From: Isoetes taiwanensis
Taxonomy: Eukaryota; Streptophyta; Lycopodiopsida; Isoetales; Isoetaceae
NCBI GenBank assembly: GCA_021234155.1
Contig: JAJEKV010000080.1
Coordinates: 3,935,948 to 3,999,947 of the forward strand
Reading direction: 5' to 3'
Length of the DNA: 64,000 nucleotides
Shown here: piece after piece, positions 45,333 to 58,992 of the stretch
Layout of the letters: each line of letters begins with the position of its first letter
How positions within the stretch are numbered: the first letter of the stretch is position 1
The notes under the pieces: model-generated
Told to the model about the DNA's origin: nothing
Database searches by the model: none
Seen by the model: only the letters and a program-made list of their open reading frames with translations
Program-made: the position numbers and the translations under genes

Positions 45333-45903
45333 CAACTCTTTCTCGGCCTTCATTGTTGGCCTTTCCTTTCGGCTCTCTTCCGGCCTAAGCGCTGGTGTTC
45401 TTCTTTTAACCATATCTTATACTTTATTTGCTGCCCTATATGGAATTAAGCCGCTCCGGCGCTACAGAGATGGCGGAAACTAATTGATCTTTATCTACCA
45501 CGGGGAAATTTGGATATGCGGAACCGTCACGTAAGTGGCTGATTCTTGTATTTGGCTCGCCCTAGACATATACTCATGGAGGGCATTATACTACGGCCGT
45601 CACTTGAGTGTTTTTAGGTGAGACCAGTCGCCTCACCTTGAGTAGAAGGACCAGTGTCACACAAGGGCTAAACTCTACCATACCTTGCGAAATTACAATG
45701 CAGATTACAAAATTGAGGTGTGTAGCGTAGTCAAGGTCATATGTAAACTCTGTAGAGTGGAGGGGACTCTATATATCGGGGCTGGCGTCTCAAGATCTTT
45801 ATTACAGTGAAACTTATATAAGGAATTCATTACTGGGAAAGGAGCATAGTGAGAAGCTTCTGTGAGTGGAAGGACTCTGATAATAGAACCCCAGTGCATC
45901 CCA

Positions 45904-45935
45904 TTTAGGGTTTAGGGTTTAGGGTTTAGGGTTTA
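45904..45935 (+). repeat. Interstitial plant telomere repeat (TTTAGGG)4
   Basis: Four perfect TTTAGGG units plus TTTA. This is the Arabidopsis-type telomere unit found in most land plants. It lies within non-telomeric DNA, so it is an interstitial telomeric repeat, possibly a repaired break, an old fusion point or a promoter telo-box cluster. Confidence 0.95.
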
Positions 45936-48900
45936 TACTATACTGTAACTATCCCTATCAATTGATTTCAGCAAGCCTAATATGATGTCATAGTACCCTT
46001 TATAGTAAGCGGAGGACGAAAATAGTTTGCGTTGTAAAGATGTATAGGTAGAAGGCGACTTGAAACGGTTGTTGAAGACCATCGATGAATTTGGTACATT
46101 TGAACAACCCACCCGAGGATCGATGCTAAATCACATAGATCTCAGTTGGTATACAATTATTATTGTTTTTTTTTTTTTTTTTTAAGTATCTCTCCCCAGG
46201 TTTCAATTATATATTCAAGATATTTTATAGGTATCTATAGTTAAGGTGATGTGATGTCCTCCAACTAGATGTGGATTTTGGTTTATCAGCTGGCCATAGG
46301 GGCATATGAAACCGGAAGCGATGACTTGAATCCATAATATAAATGGCTTGGATGAGGTGCGCTCAACGGTACAGTGTTCCCTATGAACCACAGAAGTCTA
46401 TTATAGAAATTATTTGCGTATAGCCAGCACATTTCCCAAACGCTTAGGCCTCATTGCCTTTGTGGCTGAAATTCTGAAATTACAAAATTCATTGAAGCCC
46501 TTTATTTAGGCCACATGAGAGACATTTGGCAGCTTGGCGATAAATGCCATCTATGGATCAAAATTTGCTTATTGGGAAGAGATGCATCATTATCGCGAGG
46601 CCGCATTTGTCGAAGAGTGATTAGGCGCCATCTCCGTACAACATGCTGGTGGGCAGGAACCCACATTCCATTAATGCCATATCGGGGTCCGATGCGATTG
46701 ACGGCAAACTTTGACTAATATGCTTGGCGTATGAGGATTTATGAGGCCAATTCATCACCATTGTAAGAGGCATACTGGTGAGAGTTGAAGTTTATTGGTA
46801 ATTGACGGGGTTCCATGGCAATATTGTAGGGTTCATCAAACTTGACAACCGTGAAGCTGATGCAATTGTGAATTTTAGAGTGTCAGGAGAAGATTTTTAC
46901 AGAATGCTGTAAAGGCGAGATATATCATAGATTGTGTGCTGTGCAGCATAAACATTGGGGTGAGTTATTCATCAACTATCACTATGATGAACCTCTCCCA
47001 TTTAAGTTGAACAATAGTATTGTTGTATAAAAAGAGTCAAGAAGGTTTTTTTAATATATTTTTGTCATTAAGTGGAGTCTATGCAAATGGTTGTATGTAT
47101 TTTATACTTATTACATTGTTTGACATGATGGTCTGCAATTTAATAGAACTCATTGAGAGGCGGTCATACGTAAATTCAATTTAGTTTCTAAGTTATTGCG
47201 ACAAAGAGCTATTCGTGAATTTCAAGCAGGCGCGCAATGTGAAGATATTATTATCGATCAATATAGAGGATGAGGCAATGGCAGGGTCGAGAGCGAGTCT
47301 TCGTGTGTAGATGCTCGATATGTTGCCAGCTCTCTTCAAAATTACTTGATATTGATTTAGATGATGTCGGGGATGGTGGGTGGAGGATATAGGTAAGAAA
47401 TCGCTGGATACTCGCGGATTGTCGTCTGTATTGACCTATTATTGTGGCGAAGAAAACCGAATTCTTCTCAGGCCTCGTTTGTCGGCGTGCGCAACTGATT
47501 CTAATCTCAAAACCAAGTTCAAGTGGAGCAATGCAGTGTCTGCACACTCTATTGAGAGTGACTCACTTATCAGTCTTTCTCTTACCACCATCTCCATCTT
47601 TTCCATCTTACCGCTCTTAGATCGCGGAGTTGTGCGCGAGAAGATCCTTCCGGAGAAGAACAATATGCCTCTGAAAGTATAGCATCTCAAGTTAAAATGA
47701 TTCAAGCGACGGTAGCCAGTTTATAAAGTCATACATGCATGTCCAAATGATTGTATAGTCTTCTCCCACAGAGGCATGAGAGATCCACTCATTTCTCTAA
47801 TATGTAATGGGCAGAATCTGGAATGACCTAAAGGAAAAGCGGTACCTCGAAGGAGTTGTCGACACTTTTCAATAATCCCAGGTATATGCATCACCACTTC
47901 TTTACAAATAATTTATGCATTCACTTAATTTTTGGGGTACTTATATATTTTGCCTATAATTTATTCTATGAGTTAAAAGTTGATGTTCGTTGCAAGACAT
48001 TGGCTAGCCTAATGGACTTCCGACTACACATACATCGTGACGATATGATGCAGAGTCCGGCAATGATCTGAAAAGCAGGCTTATGCTCGATCACGACCTC
48101 TTTGAAGCTTTGCAGAAAAAGAACCACATCGCGTCGTTTGGGCCTGGCCACTTAGATGAAACATTAACCCATGTAATTTTTATTATTTGCATAGTCTACA
48201 TGGCAGTGATGATGGTAATTACAACATACCCCATTGACGCTTTAGATGAAAAATTTCTGACTTTATTATTATGACTTGTTGATGCACGGAAGAAAAAACC
48301 AAGTAATTTAGATGTGTACCTAAAGAATAAAATTGGATGAGTCTTTTATTTTGTTGAACAGGTGTGGAGTCTACGATGCACATAAAAATGGCGTTTTAAT
48401 CTTAGAGTATACTATTGTGGACTATGCATGACTTTCTGGGAAGCGCGGTACGGATTTAAGACATGGGGCACTTCCCTTGCATAATGCTGAGGCGTTTAAA
48501 CCTTAGTCACTCTAAGCATCGAAGAAGTAATTCCACGAGGGTTTTAGGAAGTATTTGCCCGCTCAGCACCCCTTGAAGCGGCGTGCATAATTGATGGCAC
48601 GTAGACTATACTGAACCCTGGCAATTACCATCACGAATGGGTGGCGTTGGGATAAGAAGGAAGAGGAAAATCACCAAAGAAGAATGTCACCAGAGAGCCC
48701 CTACGGTAGAGAATTAAGTAGCGACCCTCGACGATGAAAGGGATGAGGTGTCACCACGATGGTGGCGAAGAAGCGGAGGAGGATCTTCGCCAATACTGAA
48801 AAAAGAAGTCATTTTATAGACCATATTGGACCTTGCGACCTATTGATTCAACACCTTTTTAGACCAGGTATCTTCAGAAACTGTGAAACTCTTTATGGGC

Positions 48901-49690
48901 TGTATTTGGTCAAAGACACAACAAATAGGATGGACCTTAAAGATGCGTACATACAAAGAAACTGGATCCGAGTGAAGGGCAACCACTTCCTCCATTTAAA
49001 ATAGATTGCTAGGGGCTGACCATTAGAAACTCATTATAGTGATTTAAAGGCCCTTAGAACCTGTGATTTGTACAATCATTAGGGTACATTCACAATCTTT
49101 GAGGGCCCCAGCATTTGGTTTAAGAGCCCTGTTGGCATAAGTTCTTAGTAGTAAACAATTGAAGTCCACATATATACTACTATTAAATGCTAACCCATAC
49201 CATATTTGGTGTTTGGATCCTCTGATGATTCTTATTCTTGACCTTTGAGAGTTTAGACAAGGACCGTGGAGCAATAAAGTGCGCCCTATCAAAGGTCATA
49301 AAGGTTGTTACCCATGTTGGTTGATGGTCCCAGTCTATTTTGACTTTGTAGCTTCAGATTTTTGTTTTGTTTTGTTTTTTTTTTTTTTGGACCTCATAGG
49401 TGGATGTGTAAAAACTATGCGAAGAGCAGTTGAAGAGATGAAAGTGAAAATAGTGAGCATGTTGCTTGTTGGAGAAGGAGTTTCCCTGAGCTTTTCTTGT
49501 GATCAAACCCATCTTGCAGGTACATCTTATTGAGGAAGTAGGAGCTCAGGCTGTACCTCAGAATGGATGGCACAAAAGGTTATGAAGGTATTGAAGGATA
49601 TGGTGCGTCAAAAACGTCTGATGATATGGCGAGAGAGTGGCTTGCCCGAAAGAGAGTCACTTTTTCTATACCGTGAAGATATATTATTTC
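45936..49690. other. No supported gene
   Basis: Long stretch with short frames only, such as 100 codons at 47,380-47,682 (with an 88-codon frame antisense) and 81 codons at 48,759-49,004. None has a recognised domain. It includes an 18-T run at 46,166-46,183. Confidence 0.5.
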
Positions 49691-49699
49691 CTTGCGTAC

Positions 49700-50030
49700 A
49701 TGCGAGATGCCACCAAACTATGGAGTGATGAAGGGGCGAAGATTGTGGTAGTGGCGAAGGCAATGATATGCGAAGTCATTTCCGCGATATGATCAGTAAA
49801 GTTAACGTCAATTTCTTCTTTACAATTACGGCACCAATGGCAAAATGGATTTGCTCGTTATGAGAGCGCCGGAAAATGGAAGAAGAGGCATGAATAGAGC
49901 GACTATAATAAAGCGGGCCGTACGATGGATATGAACCCTTGCGGATAAGATGGAAAAGAATGGTACTTTCTGAGGCTTTGACGTGCATATTCCACAGGGG
50001 AGTATATTCTGACCTCTGAGGAATGGGCAT
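49700..50030 (-). mobile_element. Possible LINE zf-RVT fragment
   Basis: The minus-strand frame from 50,030 reads LWNMHVKASESTILFHLIRK then GSYPSYGPL, which fits the opening of the plant zf-RVT domain (W-x-hydrophobic...F-x-W/H-L...K-G-x-P). About 40 codons later, in a shifted frame, CHWCRNCKEE supplies a C-x2-C pair. The expected H...C half is not clear. Short, frameshifted and isolated, so only a tentative call. Confidence 0.35.
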
Positions 50031-51339
50031 CGCGCTAAGGTGGTGTCATGAAAAAGGTAGTTGCAACAAATTATATTTGATATTCATCCCGAGTATTTTC
50101 TTTTGATGTTATTGTATCTATTGGCATTAATAGATTGCTTTTGAGTATCTCCACTCTCGATGCACTTCGTGGCATGGGACCCCTCGTGGGAGTTCTCGAG
50201 CACCTTCTACAGGAAGACTTGTGGCTGCGGAGTCATAGCATCATTCAAGTGGAGTTTTCAAATCAAGTGGTACATCATTCGTGGCTAGGGAAGCCACAGC
50301 TGATTGGGTGAGAGGTTAAAGGAACTATAATGGGTGGATGTTGGTGGCATTTCAAGACCTTCATATTCTGATATGGTGGTTTGACCTTCAATTAAGGGGA
50401 GATTTGTGAGGCCTCTGATGAAATGCTCGTCCAGAACAAGTGGCTTTTATTTGTCACTCTAGCAGATGTACAGTACGGTGAGGGCGGCTTGTCCTTCAGG
50501 ACAGCTGACAGGGTACACACATATACATATCCACTTCAAAATTTAGACCATCAATATCAATCTCCGTCCAACTTCTTTTGACCGGATTTTTTTCTTTACG
50601 ATCGACAAGACCCAACATGGTGGTTTATCATACAAACTACGAGGGGCGCCCAATATTCAAGGTATTTGTGCTAGAGAGTCAGCCGCGTCACGAAGCCCTC
50701 ACGGCAGATCAAGAACATTCAAACTCACCCGGGCTTGAGCATCAAGAGGTTGGACCACCAGCTCTCATCGTATCTTACACCGAGCAATTCAATCTACGGA
50801 TGTACTTGGGCATTTTAATACAAATGTTAGCAAGTACTAACAATGGCGACTCACCAGTTAGCACCTAGAGGCGTCATTAAATTCTATATGTCAAATATTA
50901 TGCACATCTCGATTGCAATCGCCGATGAAGCTACATGTCTATTGGTCTTAGGTGTGCAATAAAACCCATTCAATTCAATTCTCTCCCCTCCCCTTTTGGT
51001 ATACACATTATATGGAGGAATAAGCAGGTGGAACATAGGCTCCAAAAAGAAGCCACATAAGCTCAAAGCATTGCTAGACTAGAACATGCCACCTGGCTCA
51101 ATAGAAGATCAAATATATGCCACATAAAGTGAAAAAATACAACATATGGCGTCCTGGCTGACATGTTGCCCACCTGTTTCCATTACGTGGCTAAAATATG
51201 TACCTTACATCAAATATGTCAACTAGGTTCAAACATGACATGTGACTCCAAACTATACGACTGGCATCAAAGCAGGTCACATATACTAAATAAAATATAT
51301 TGTATACGTCACTTAATAACAAAATACCTACCCACGCGT
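50031..51339. other. No supported gene
   Basis: Includes a 96-codon plus-strand frame (50,578-50,868) with no recognised motif. From about 51,060 to 51,470 the phrase AACATGCCAC and related words recur, leading into the tandem array. Confidence 0.45.
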
Positions 51340-54300
51340 AGAGTTGCATTTCCCTTAGGGTGGGAACATGCCACCTACAAGGTTCAAACAAGCCTCTTGG
51401 AAGCTCGAGCATTGTCACTAAAATCAAAACATGCCTTGTTATCGACATATCACTTAAAATAAAAAATAATTTAAGTAATACGGCTTCTTTGGAGGTGGTG
51501 GTCTTTTAAACCCTGAGAACTTAGTCCCAGAGGGCAATGTCGGCGTTAAAGGTCATTAACTAGAACCCATCCCTTGCGGTCACAGAAGGAGAGAATTAAG
51601 CCAAAAGTCCCCGAGGCCTTATGGGGGAGAGAAATTGAGGAACAACTGATTCTGCAGAGGATTTACAAGATTCTCAAGTACTCACATCCTTTACCCCACT
51701 CCGCGGCAAGTCATAGGCATAAAGGTCAGGCGAATCGACAAGGGAGAGGGCCTCCGGCAATGAAAACCTGGCGGTTTGCAGGTTCTAAAGGGTTCGCGTT
51801 TGGGGGCAGCGTCTTGGTCTGTTGCGCAGGGGCCTGGCGGGCGAGAAGCGGCCGAACAGGGGCAGCGGGCGGAGTTTAGATATTCTCCTCCCAGGTGTGG
51901 CAAGAGTAGAGTGGCTTTTTGCAGTAGCAAGACATTTCATAAATTCACTGCAATTAATGCATTGTAATAAGTGCAGTTTTTGCGGTAAGTTCCCCAGGTA
52001 TCCTCGGCCTGACCCAATTTGAGAATTTTTGGAGAGGTCTAGGTCAAAGGGTTGGCATTAAACGGTTTGGCCTTCCGATCTTTGTGATCTTTCCCTATTA
52101 TGGCCAGGATTACAATGATGATGCTGATGCGCAGATTTGTAACACATTTTGCATCCAAAAAGCCAGTCTAAAAATACGGGTTAGCGATACGGATAATGAG
52201 ATAAAGCGATTTCAATGGTGATTCCATAGGACATAAAGAGGTACTGAGCTATGATGTTTGAAGTTTTGAACCCAAATATAGCCATGGGGAGGCAAATAAT
52301 AAGCGCAGTAACTTTATTGGAGATAAAAGCAGAGTAGTAGAAGTTTAGTCACCGGAAGTGCATCCATGGGAGAAATCAATCAATAAGGCTCATGCACAAA
52401 TCCACTAATGGAGGCCCCACAGCCAAACAATTTACTGCAAACTCAAATCTTTGGTAAAGGATTTGGATTTCCAACTCGTCAAAAGAGTCTTCAATGAGTA
52501 TCTAGATTACTTAGGTTTCTGTCAACCTTTAAGCCCGGTACCACCACCCAAGTTAACTTTGATCCATTTGCTTGATTTGATGCTATCCACTAAGCTTTAC
52601 ATTTGTGGATCTTTGCTCTACCTTTCAAGCGGATAATAATAATGAGTGGCTTTTGGTGGAACAACTCCGATACGCCAGAGGTGGCAACGAAGACCTCTGA
52701 GGCGTTTAGGCATGTGCGTTGCATTTCCCCTTAAATTAGAACATGCCACTAAGTTCGACAAACCCTCTTGAATAAGCATTGCCTCTAGGCTCAAACATGC
52801 TTGATGTCAAACAAAATAAAAAATAATTTAAATGGCGTCACTATAACCAAAATAAATTAGCATCAAAGCGTCTTGTATCACTTATCAAAGCAGTATCTGA
52901 CGTCAAAATCATTTCTTAGTTGGGTGAACATGATGATGTAGCCCACGGAAGTGAGTCCAAGGCAATGCTCAGTCATCCACGAGTCCATTGGCAAAGGCGA
53001 ATGATTTCGGGGAGGAGATCGCCCGTCGTCCCAGGGGCCTTGGGGAAATTTGTATGCAAAGCAACTTCAGGATTTAGGGTCCATGCTCACGTGATCAGCA
53101 CCCCACTCCGCGTCAGTCACACGGCAAGGTCGCCCAGAATCGACAAGAGAGGGCCTCCCAAAGCTTGTCTCGCCGTGTGGGTTGCAGGAGTTCCTAGAAG
53201 GGTTTACTTTTGGGGCGAGACTTGGTCTATTGCATGGGGCCACAAGCGAAAATTCTGTGAGAATCTGACAAAGGAGCCTGGCGGGCGGAGTTTGGGCGAT
53301 CCTCCTCCGTCGCTGGCAGTATTAGAGTGGGCACTAAGTGGCAGACCATTCATAATTACATAGTGTGCATTATGCAGCCAGTCACGATTTTTTGCCCGGC
53401 TTGGTTACCCTAATTTATCCTCGGCTGGGCCAATTTGAAATTTTGGGAAGGTCACGATTAAAGGAGTTAGCATTAGAGCGGTCAGGGGCAGCGTTAAGAG
53501 CAGCGGTGGCACCCTTCTAAGAATCAGGACCTTGGGATCCCTCACCAAAGAGAGTCCGGACAGGCCGGGATCAGCGTTCAAGCGGCCCTTCCTACCGTGG
53601 CGCTCCCGTGCTGCGCTATCAACCACCCTCCGGGCAGGTTCCTCGACCGTTGGATCCTCCGTTCAGGGCCCCCTCTTGGGAAGGCCAAAAGATTCGAGAT
53701 GGATCCGGAGAACTTGTCAACCGTCCTGAGAGTGCGACGCATAGAAAGCAAAGTGTTTTGTCGTTTAGAACCTTGGGGAGGCTCAGTGCTTAAATCGACC
53801 CTGCCAATCCAAATCAGAATAACTGAAATTACTCTAGGGGCAAGTTACAAGATTGACTTTACAAAGAAAGAAACCTCCGCCTCTCCACGTGATATCATCC
53901 CATCTGGGCCAATTGGTATTTCATGAGTGTGATGGAAGTAAACTACTTTTGAAACGCTTCTTGGAGGTGGTGGTCTTCTGGCCACGGAACTTGCTCCAGG
54001 GGGCAATGTCGGCGTGCGAGTCCATTGGCGAGCCAAAACCGCGATGGGAGAGGGAGGTGGCGGAATGATCCCGGGGCCGCCAGGAGAGAAATTGAGAACC
54101 GCTGACTTCGAAGTTTTTGGTGTGCTGCAAAAATTAAACACCCTCCTCCACGTCGATCCGGCGCAAGTCCCGGCGAATCGACAGAGGGGCCTCCAAAAAC
54201 GTAGCCCTGACAGGTTGCGAGGTTCTAGAATGGTTTTGCGTTTTGGGGCGAATGTCATTACGCGGACCTGGCGAAACGGCGAAGTCAGGAGCAAGGGGCG

Positions 54301-57300
54301 GCAGAGGCGGGGACGGGCATGCTCCCGATGTGGCAAGTGATAGAAGTGGGCGCTTTGCATTCGCCGGGCCATTATGCGATTCTTTTCTCAATTCGCGTAT
54401 AGAAAATAAAGTTTCTCATTCATCTCAACGCTGGTACTGAAGGCCCCGGAAGATTTGCGGTCAAAGGGTTAACATTAGGCGGTACGGGCGGCGTTAGAGC
54501 CATGGCTGGCACCCTTCCCAGTCATGAGGCCAGGACACAGGGATCCCTCACAAGAGGAATCCGGACCCCAAGAGGGATCCAAGTTCCGGCGGCCCCTTCG
54601 GCGCTCAGGAGACTGCAACATCATGTCACCCCATCAGGAACTGGTTTCCCCTATCAGGCCGTTGGATCCTCAGTTGAGGGCCCTCTTAAGGAAAGGCCAA
54701 AAATTTCAGACTCTCTGGGTCAGGATAACTTGTCAAACCGCGGCGTCTGAGATTGACGCTAGCCAGAAACATGATCTTTAATAAGATTTAAGGCCTGAGG
54801 AAACCGGAACCAGCAAATCTGACCACTGCCAAATAAATGGGCGGAGTACCCTGAGGAAAGCAAGTTACGAGGTAGTTTGCAAAGAAAAAACAGTCGCCTC
54901 CGTGATATCCATTATCACATCTGGCCGTTATTCACGAATGTGGTAGGTAGAACTACTTTGCGCTTCTTGGAAGTCGGGTGGTCTTGACGCTCTTTACTTC
55001 CAGGGCGAAATACCTACGGCGTTCGGTCCATTGGCGAGCTTAAATAAATTACGGGAGAGGGAGGTCACCGATCGTCCCAGGCCTTAGGGGAAGTGGGCAA
55101 GCAAGGATTTTGGTCGCAAAACCATTTACTCACGTCGATCGCGGCGCAAATTGGCGAATCGGAAGCAAGAGGCCTCAAAACGTAAACCACGGTGCGGAGT
55201 TCTAAAGGTTGCGTTTGGGCGAAACAGCTCTGTTACGCTAGGACTGGCCTGACTTCTAATGAAAATCCCAAAGGCAAAAGAGGCTGTGGGCGGAGTTTGG
55301 GCCTATCCTCCTCGATCGCTAGCAAGTAAATTACAGTGGCTTTTCGCGGTGGCAGGTATTCCGCAAATTACATAATTAATGCATTGTAAAGTAATTCTGA
55401 TTTTTTGCATTTGGATTCCTAATTCATCTCGGCCCACAATTTGAAATTTTAGGAGAAAGGTCTAGGTCAAAGGTTAGCATTAGAAACGGCGGGCGGCCCG
55501 TTCAGAGAACCATTGGTGCTGCTCCCCAAGTCGCTTGAGGCCCCGGATGCCAGGGGATCCCTCACAAGAGGGAAGTCCATGAGACCCCAAGTAGGGATCC
55601 AAAAAGTTCCGGCAGCCCTTCTGGCTGCGTATGTTCACCCTCAGGAGCGGTTCCCTATCAACCGTTGGATCTCACTCAGGTCGAAGCCCCTCTTGAAGGA
55701 AAGCTAAGATTCGAATAGGTCAGGAGAACTTGTCAAACCCATGATGATCTTGAAATTCGACAGTTTAGTAGTGTTTTGTCGTTACCGAACCTGCAGGAGG
55801 CTCAGGAATGTAAATCAGCCACATAAATAGATCGGAATAGGCGAAACTACCCTAAAGGAACCAAATTCGGTCGGTTTGCAAAGAAAACACTCCGCCACTC
55901 CAGCCGGTATCGCATCCATCCTATGACCAATTGACTCAGTACAGTGGGAAGACTACTGGCGTTTCTTGGAGTGGTGGTCTTGTGCGAAACTTGGTCGAGG
56001 GGCAATGTCGGAGTATTACGAGTCCATTAAGCGAGACCAATCAGGTCAGGAGAGAATTCATACATCTAGTCCCCAAGGCCAGCCAGGGAAATTAGGAACC
56101 TTTGACTTCCGGGGGATTTAGGGTCAGTGCTTTCTGGCGTCAACACCCCCCTCCACGATCAAGACCACGGTAGATTCGTGAATCGACAGGAGGGCCTCCG
56201 GCAATAAACCACGGCCAGTTGCCGGTTCTAGAATGGTTTTGCGTTTTGGGGAATGAGTCTTGTCTGTTCGCGGTTGGGACTGGCTTGAAAATTCTAACGT
56301 GAAACCTTGAGTACGAGGCGGCGGAGCAGAGGTTGGGCATAATATATCGATCTTAGCAATTAGAGTGGAGCTTTTGCGGTGTACAGAGACATTCATAAAA
56401 TTAAGTAATTAATGCATTGTCTGAAAAATAAATTCTGATTTTTGCGTTTAGTTCCTAATTCATCTCCGTACATAGCCCAATGTTCGATTTTGGAAAGATT
56501 AAAGTCGAAAGGGTTAGCTAGGTCAAGGAATGGGTTTGTATACAGGATGATTTGTACTTGGGGTTGACCTTGGTAGAGCGGGCGTTATACTTAGTCCTAA
56601 GATTGCATTGAAATATATCATAACTATTGGAATGAAGATAAACCAATTCTGACATCATAACTACTAGAATGAATCCTAATGAATTCTGAGAAAAGCGAAC
56701 TCTACGGGTTGGGAAATCGGGAAGGTCCCAGTTGCTTTGTGATGATGAAGTTTGTGTTTGATGTCAGGCATGTGGATGAAGAATGCTTGTTCAGCGGACT
56801 GCTCCACAAAGCTATTTGGCGCTGGATGGCATAATTAACTTGCCAATAAAACTGGATGATTAGGGCAAGCGGCCAGGATTTTAAGTCCCCCACTCTTGGT
56901 GTCGCACACCCCTCCGCGTCAGAACCGCGGCAGGTCGGCCATCGGCAAAGGAGGGCTGAAAGCGTAAACCACAGCAGGTTGCCGGGTTGAGGTTTGGTTT
57001 TGGGGCGAGGATTTTAGTCTTCCTGGCGCTGAGAACTTGGGTCTGGTAAGTAATAAATTCACAGGTCAAAACCAAGCCAATCATGATTTCTCCGGAGGGA
57101 GGTAGCCCTCCATCGAGGGCACTAAGAAGTGGAATAGCGGCTTAGGATTTTTAGGGTCAGGTGCTCGGCGTCACCCGCCCCCTCCGATCAAATCCACGAG
57201 CGCCAAGGTCCGGCCAATCGACAAGAGAGGGCCTCAAAGGCATCAACCTTGTGAGTTATGGGTTCCCTGAAGGGTTTTACATTTTAGAGCGTTTTGATCG

Positions 57301-58550
57301 CCGAACTTAGTCCCTAAGGCAAATAATGGGCAATGCAGGTATTGTGAGAGTGCGATAAGTAGTTCCGGAGAGGAGAGGTGTCGAATCCGTTCAGGGGCCT
57401 TAGGAGAGGAAATTAGGAATAGCGACTTAGGGAGATTTTGAGTCCGTGCTCTGGCGTCAACACCCCCCCTCCCGGTCAGTCACGAAGCGCAAAGGTCAGA
57501 TAAAACCGGAGGGCCTCCAGCGTAAACCATGTAGGTTTGCGGAGTTCTAGAAGAGGTTTTGCGTTTAGGGCGGGAACAATCTATTGCGCTTGGGACTGGC
57601 GAAGGCGCAGCCGGAAGCAGACGAAGGGAACTAGTGGAGGCGAGTTTTAGGCTGTATCCCTCCTCAGATGTGGCAGTAGAAGTCGGAAGCACACGTTGTG
57701 GAACGATATGATGCGCCAATTAATCGTATGCGAAAATAATTAGATTTTTCTTGACATGACATCTACAGCAAAATCTAACACTAGGGGCATGGACTACTTG
57801 GAGTGAAGTTATAGGCTATGGAAGAATCCAGGAGAATTCAGGTGGTCATTACATGCAGACTTCGTCCCAAGGGCAAATGCCATTAAGATCCATTGGCTTG
57901 TGATGATGGTTATTAATTTGATATCAAAGGTATGGATAGAATACTTTTGTTCAGCAATTTGCCTCCCTAAAGCTATTTCACATGGATGGCATAACTAACT
58001 TGTAATGTTGGTTTTGTTTCAGAAACAAATTGCTTCTTTATAATAATTTGCTTCATAGATTTCCAAGTGGAAATTTTTTAATAATAATATACTGCCTTGG
58101 TACACTTTCTGTTCAAAGACTAAGCCTTTTTAGATGCACTCTTTTGGTTGTAAATGTTATTGCATTTATAAGTTTTCATAAATTAAGTAGTTAATGCATG
58201 GCATGGAATTAAATTGGTTTTTGGTCAGCTAGCTTCAGGGGTCATCCTGGCCTCTGAGGAAAATTTCCAAAATTTTGGATAAGGTCAGGAACCAGCGTTG
58301 GGATTCGAGCAGTCCCGGCGGCCCGTTTATTTAGGCAAAACGCGATTAGCACCCTTCCCAGTCAAACAAGGAACACAGGCATTTACACCTCTATAGAGGA
58401 AGTCCGTCCCGAGCCGGACCCCAAAAGTTCGGCGACTGCAATCCTAGCACGCCCCTGCGTATATATGAACACCCTCGGCTCAGTTCCCTATCCAGTAGTC
58501 CCCGGGGCATGATTCGGCTTCGCTCCTCTAGATAATTGTTCTTTTCATGA
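51340..58550. repeat. Degenerate tandem array, satellite-like, unit ~1.0-1.4 kb
   Basis: The same landmarks return in the same order. GAGGGCCTCC (or a close variant) lies at about 51,745, 53,149, 54,184, 55,169, 56,189, 56,951, 57,227 and 57,508. GCTTCTTGGAGGTGGTGGTCTT or its variants lie at about 51,484, 53,956, 54,961 and 55,959. Variants of GTCAAAGGGTTAGCATTAG lie at about 52,047, 53,458, 54,460, 55,467 and 56,505. AATTAATGCATTGT lies at about 51,953, 55,378 and 56,407, with a variant near 58,189. CCCTCAC(A)AGAG...CCGGAC phrases lie at about 53,540, 54,544, 55,560 and 58,385. Spacing is about 1.4 kb, then 1.0 kb three times, then irregular. Units differ heavily by small indels. No coding function is evident; frames such as 52,920-53,363 are chance. 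Confidence 0.85.
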
Positions 58551-58992
58551 TATCGAAAACCAACTACGTTCACGGTAGATATATTTGACCTAAAATTTTA
58601 TTTGTGTATAATAGAATCGGAATGCTAGTTATTTGCACTTCATACCTCGGGAATTTATTTCAATCGCTAAGGACACATTAAAAGATGCCAAAAAAAATAT
58701 AAAGTCCATAAAATGGCTAGAACAAAATGCGTGTGGGGGCGTACAGCATACGGCGTAAATCATATATGTATCAGATTTGAAATAGCGTCATCGGCGTGGC
58801 GATACTATGCGGTAATACCGTAATTTTGTACACCGTGATGACTTTTCCCTAACTTCTTTTTTCCCTACTTCTTGAGGTTCTTGGAAGCGATCGTGGCTAT
58901 AGATACTGCGATCGACACCGCAAGCAACTATTCTAGGTTAGTATATCTCTTTTTAGATTAGATAACGGTTTTTGGATTGAATAGTACATACT
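58551..58992. other. No supported gene
   Basis: Short spacer between the tandem array and the pyrimidine tract. No open frame or motif recognised. Confidence 0.5.

Noticed and set aside
52920-54391. Open frames of 85-175 codons in the tandem array
   Set aside because: They are not kept between repeat units, and frames on both strands overlap.
51340-58550. CRISPR-like or rDNA spacer interpretation of the repeats
   Set aside because: Units are about 1 kb, degenerate and lack uniform short repeats with unique spacers; no rRNA coding sequence is nearby.
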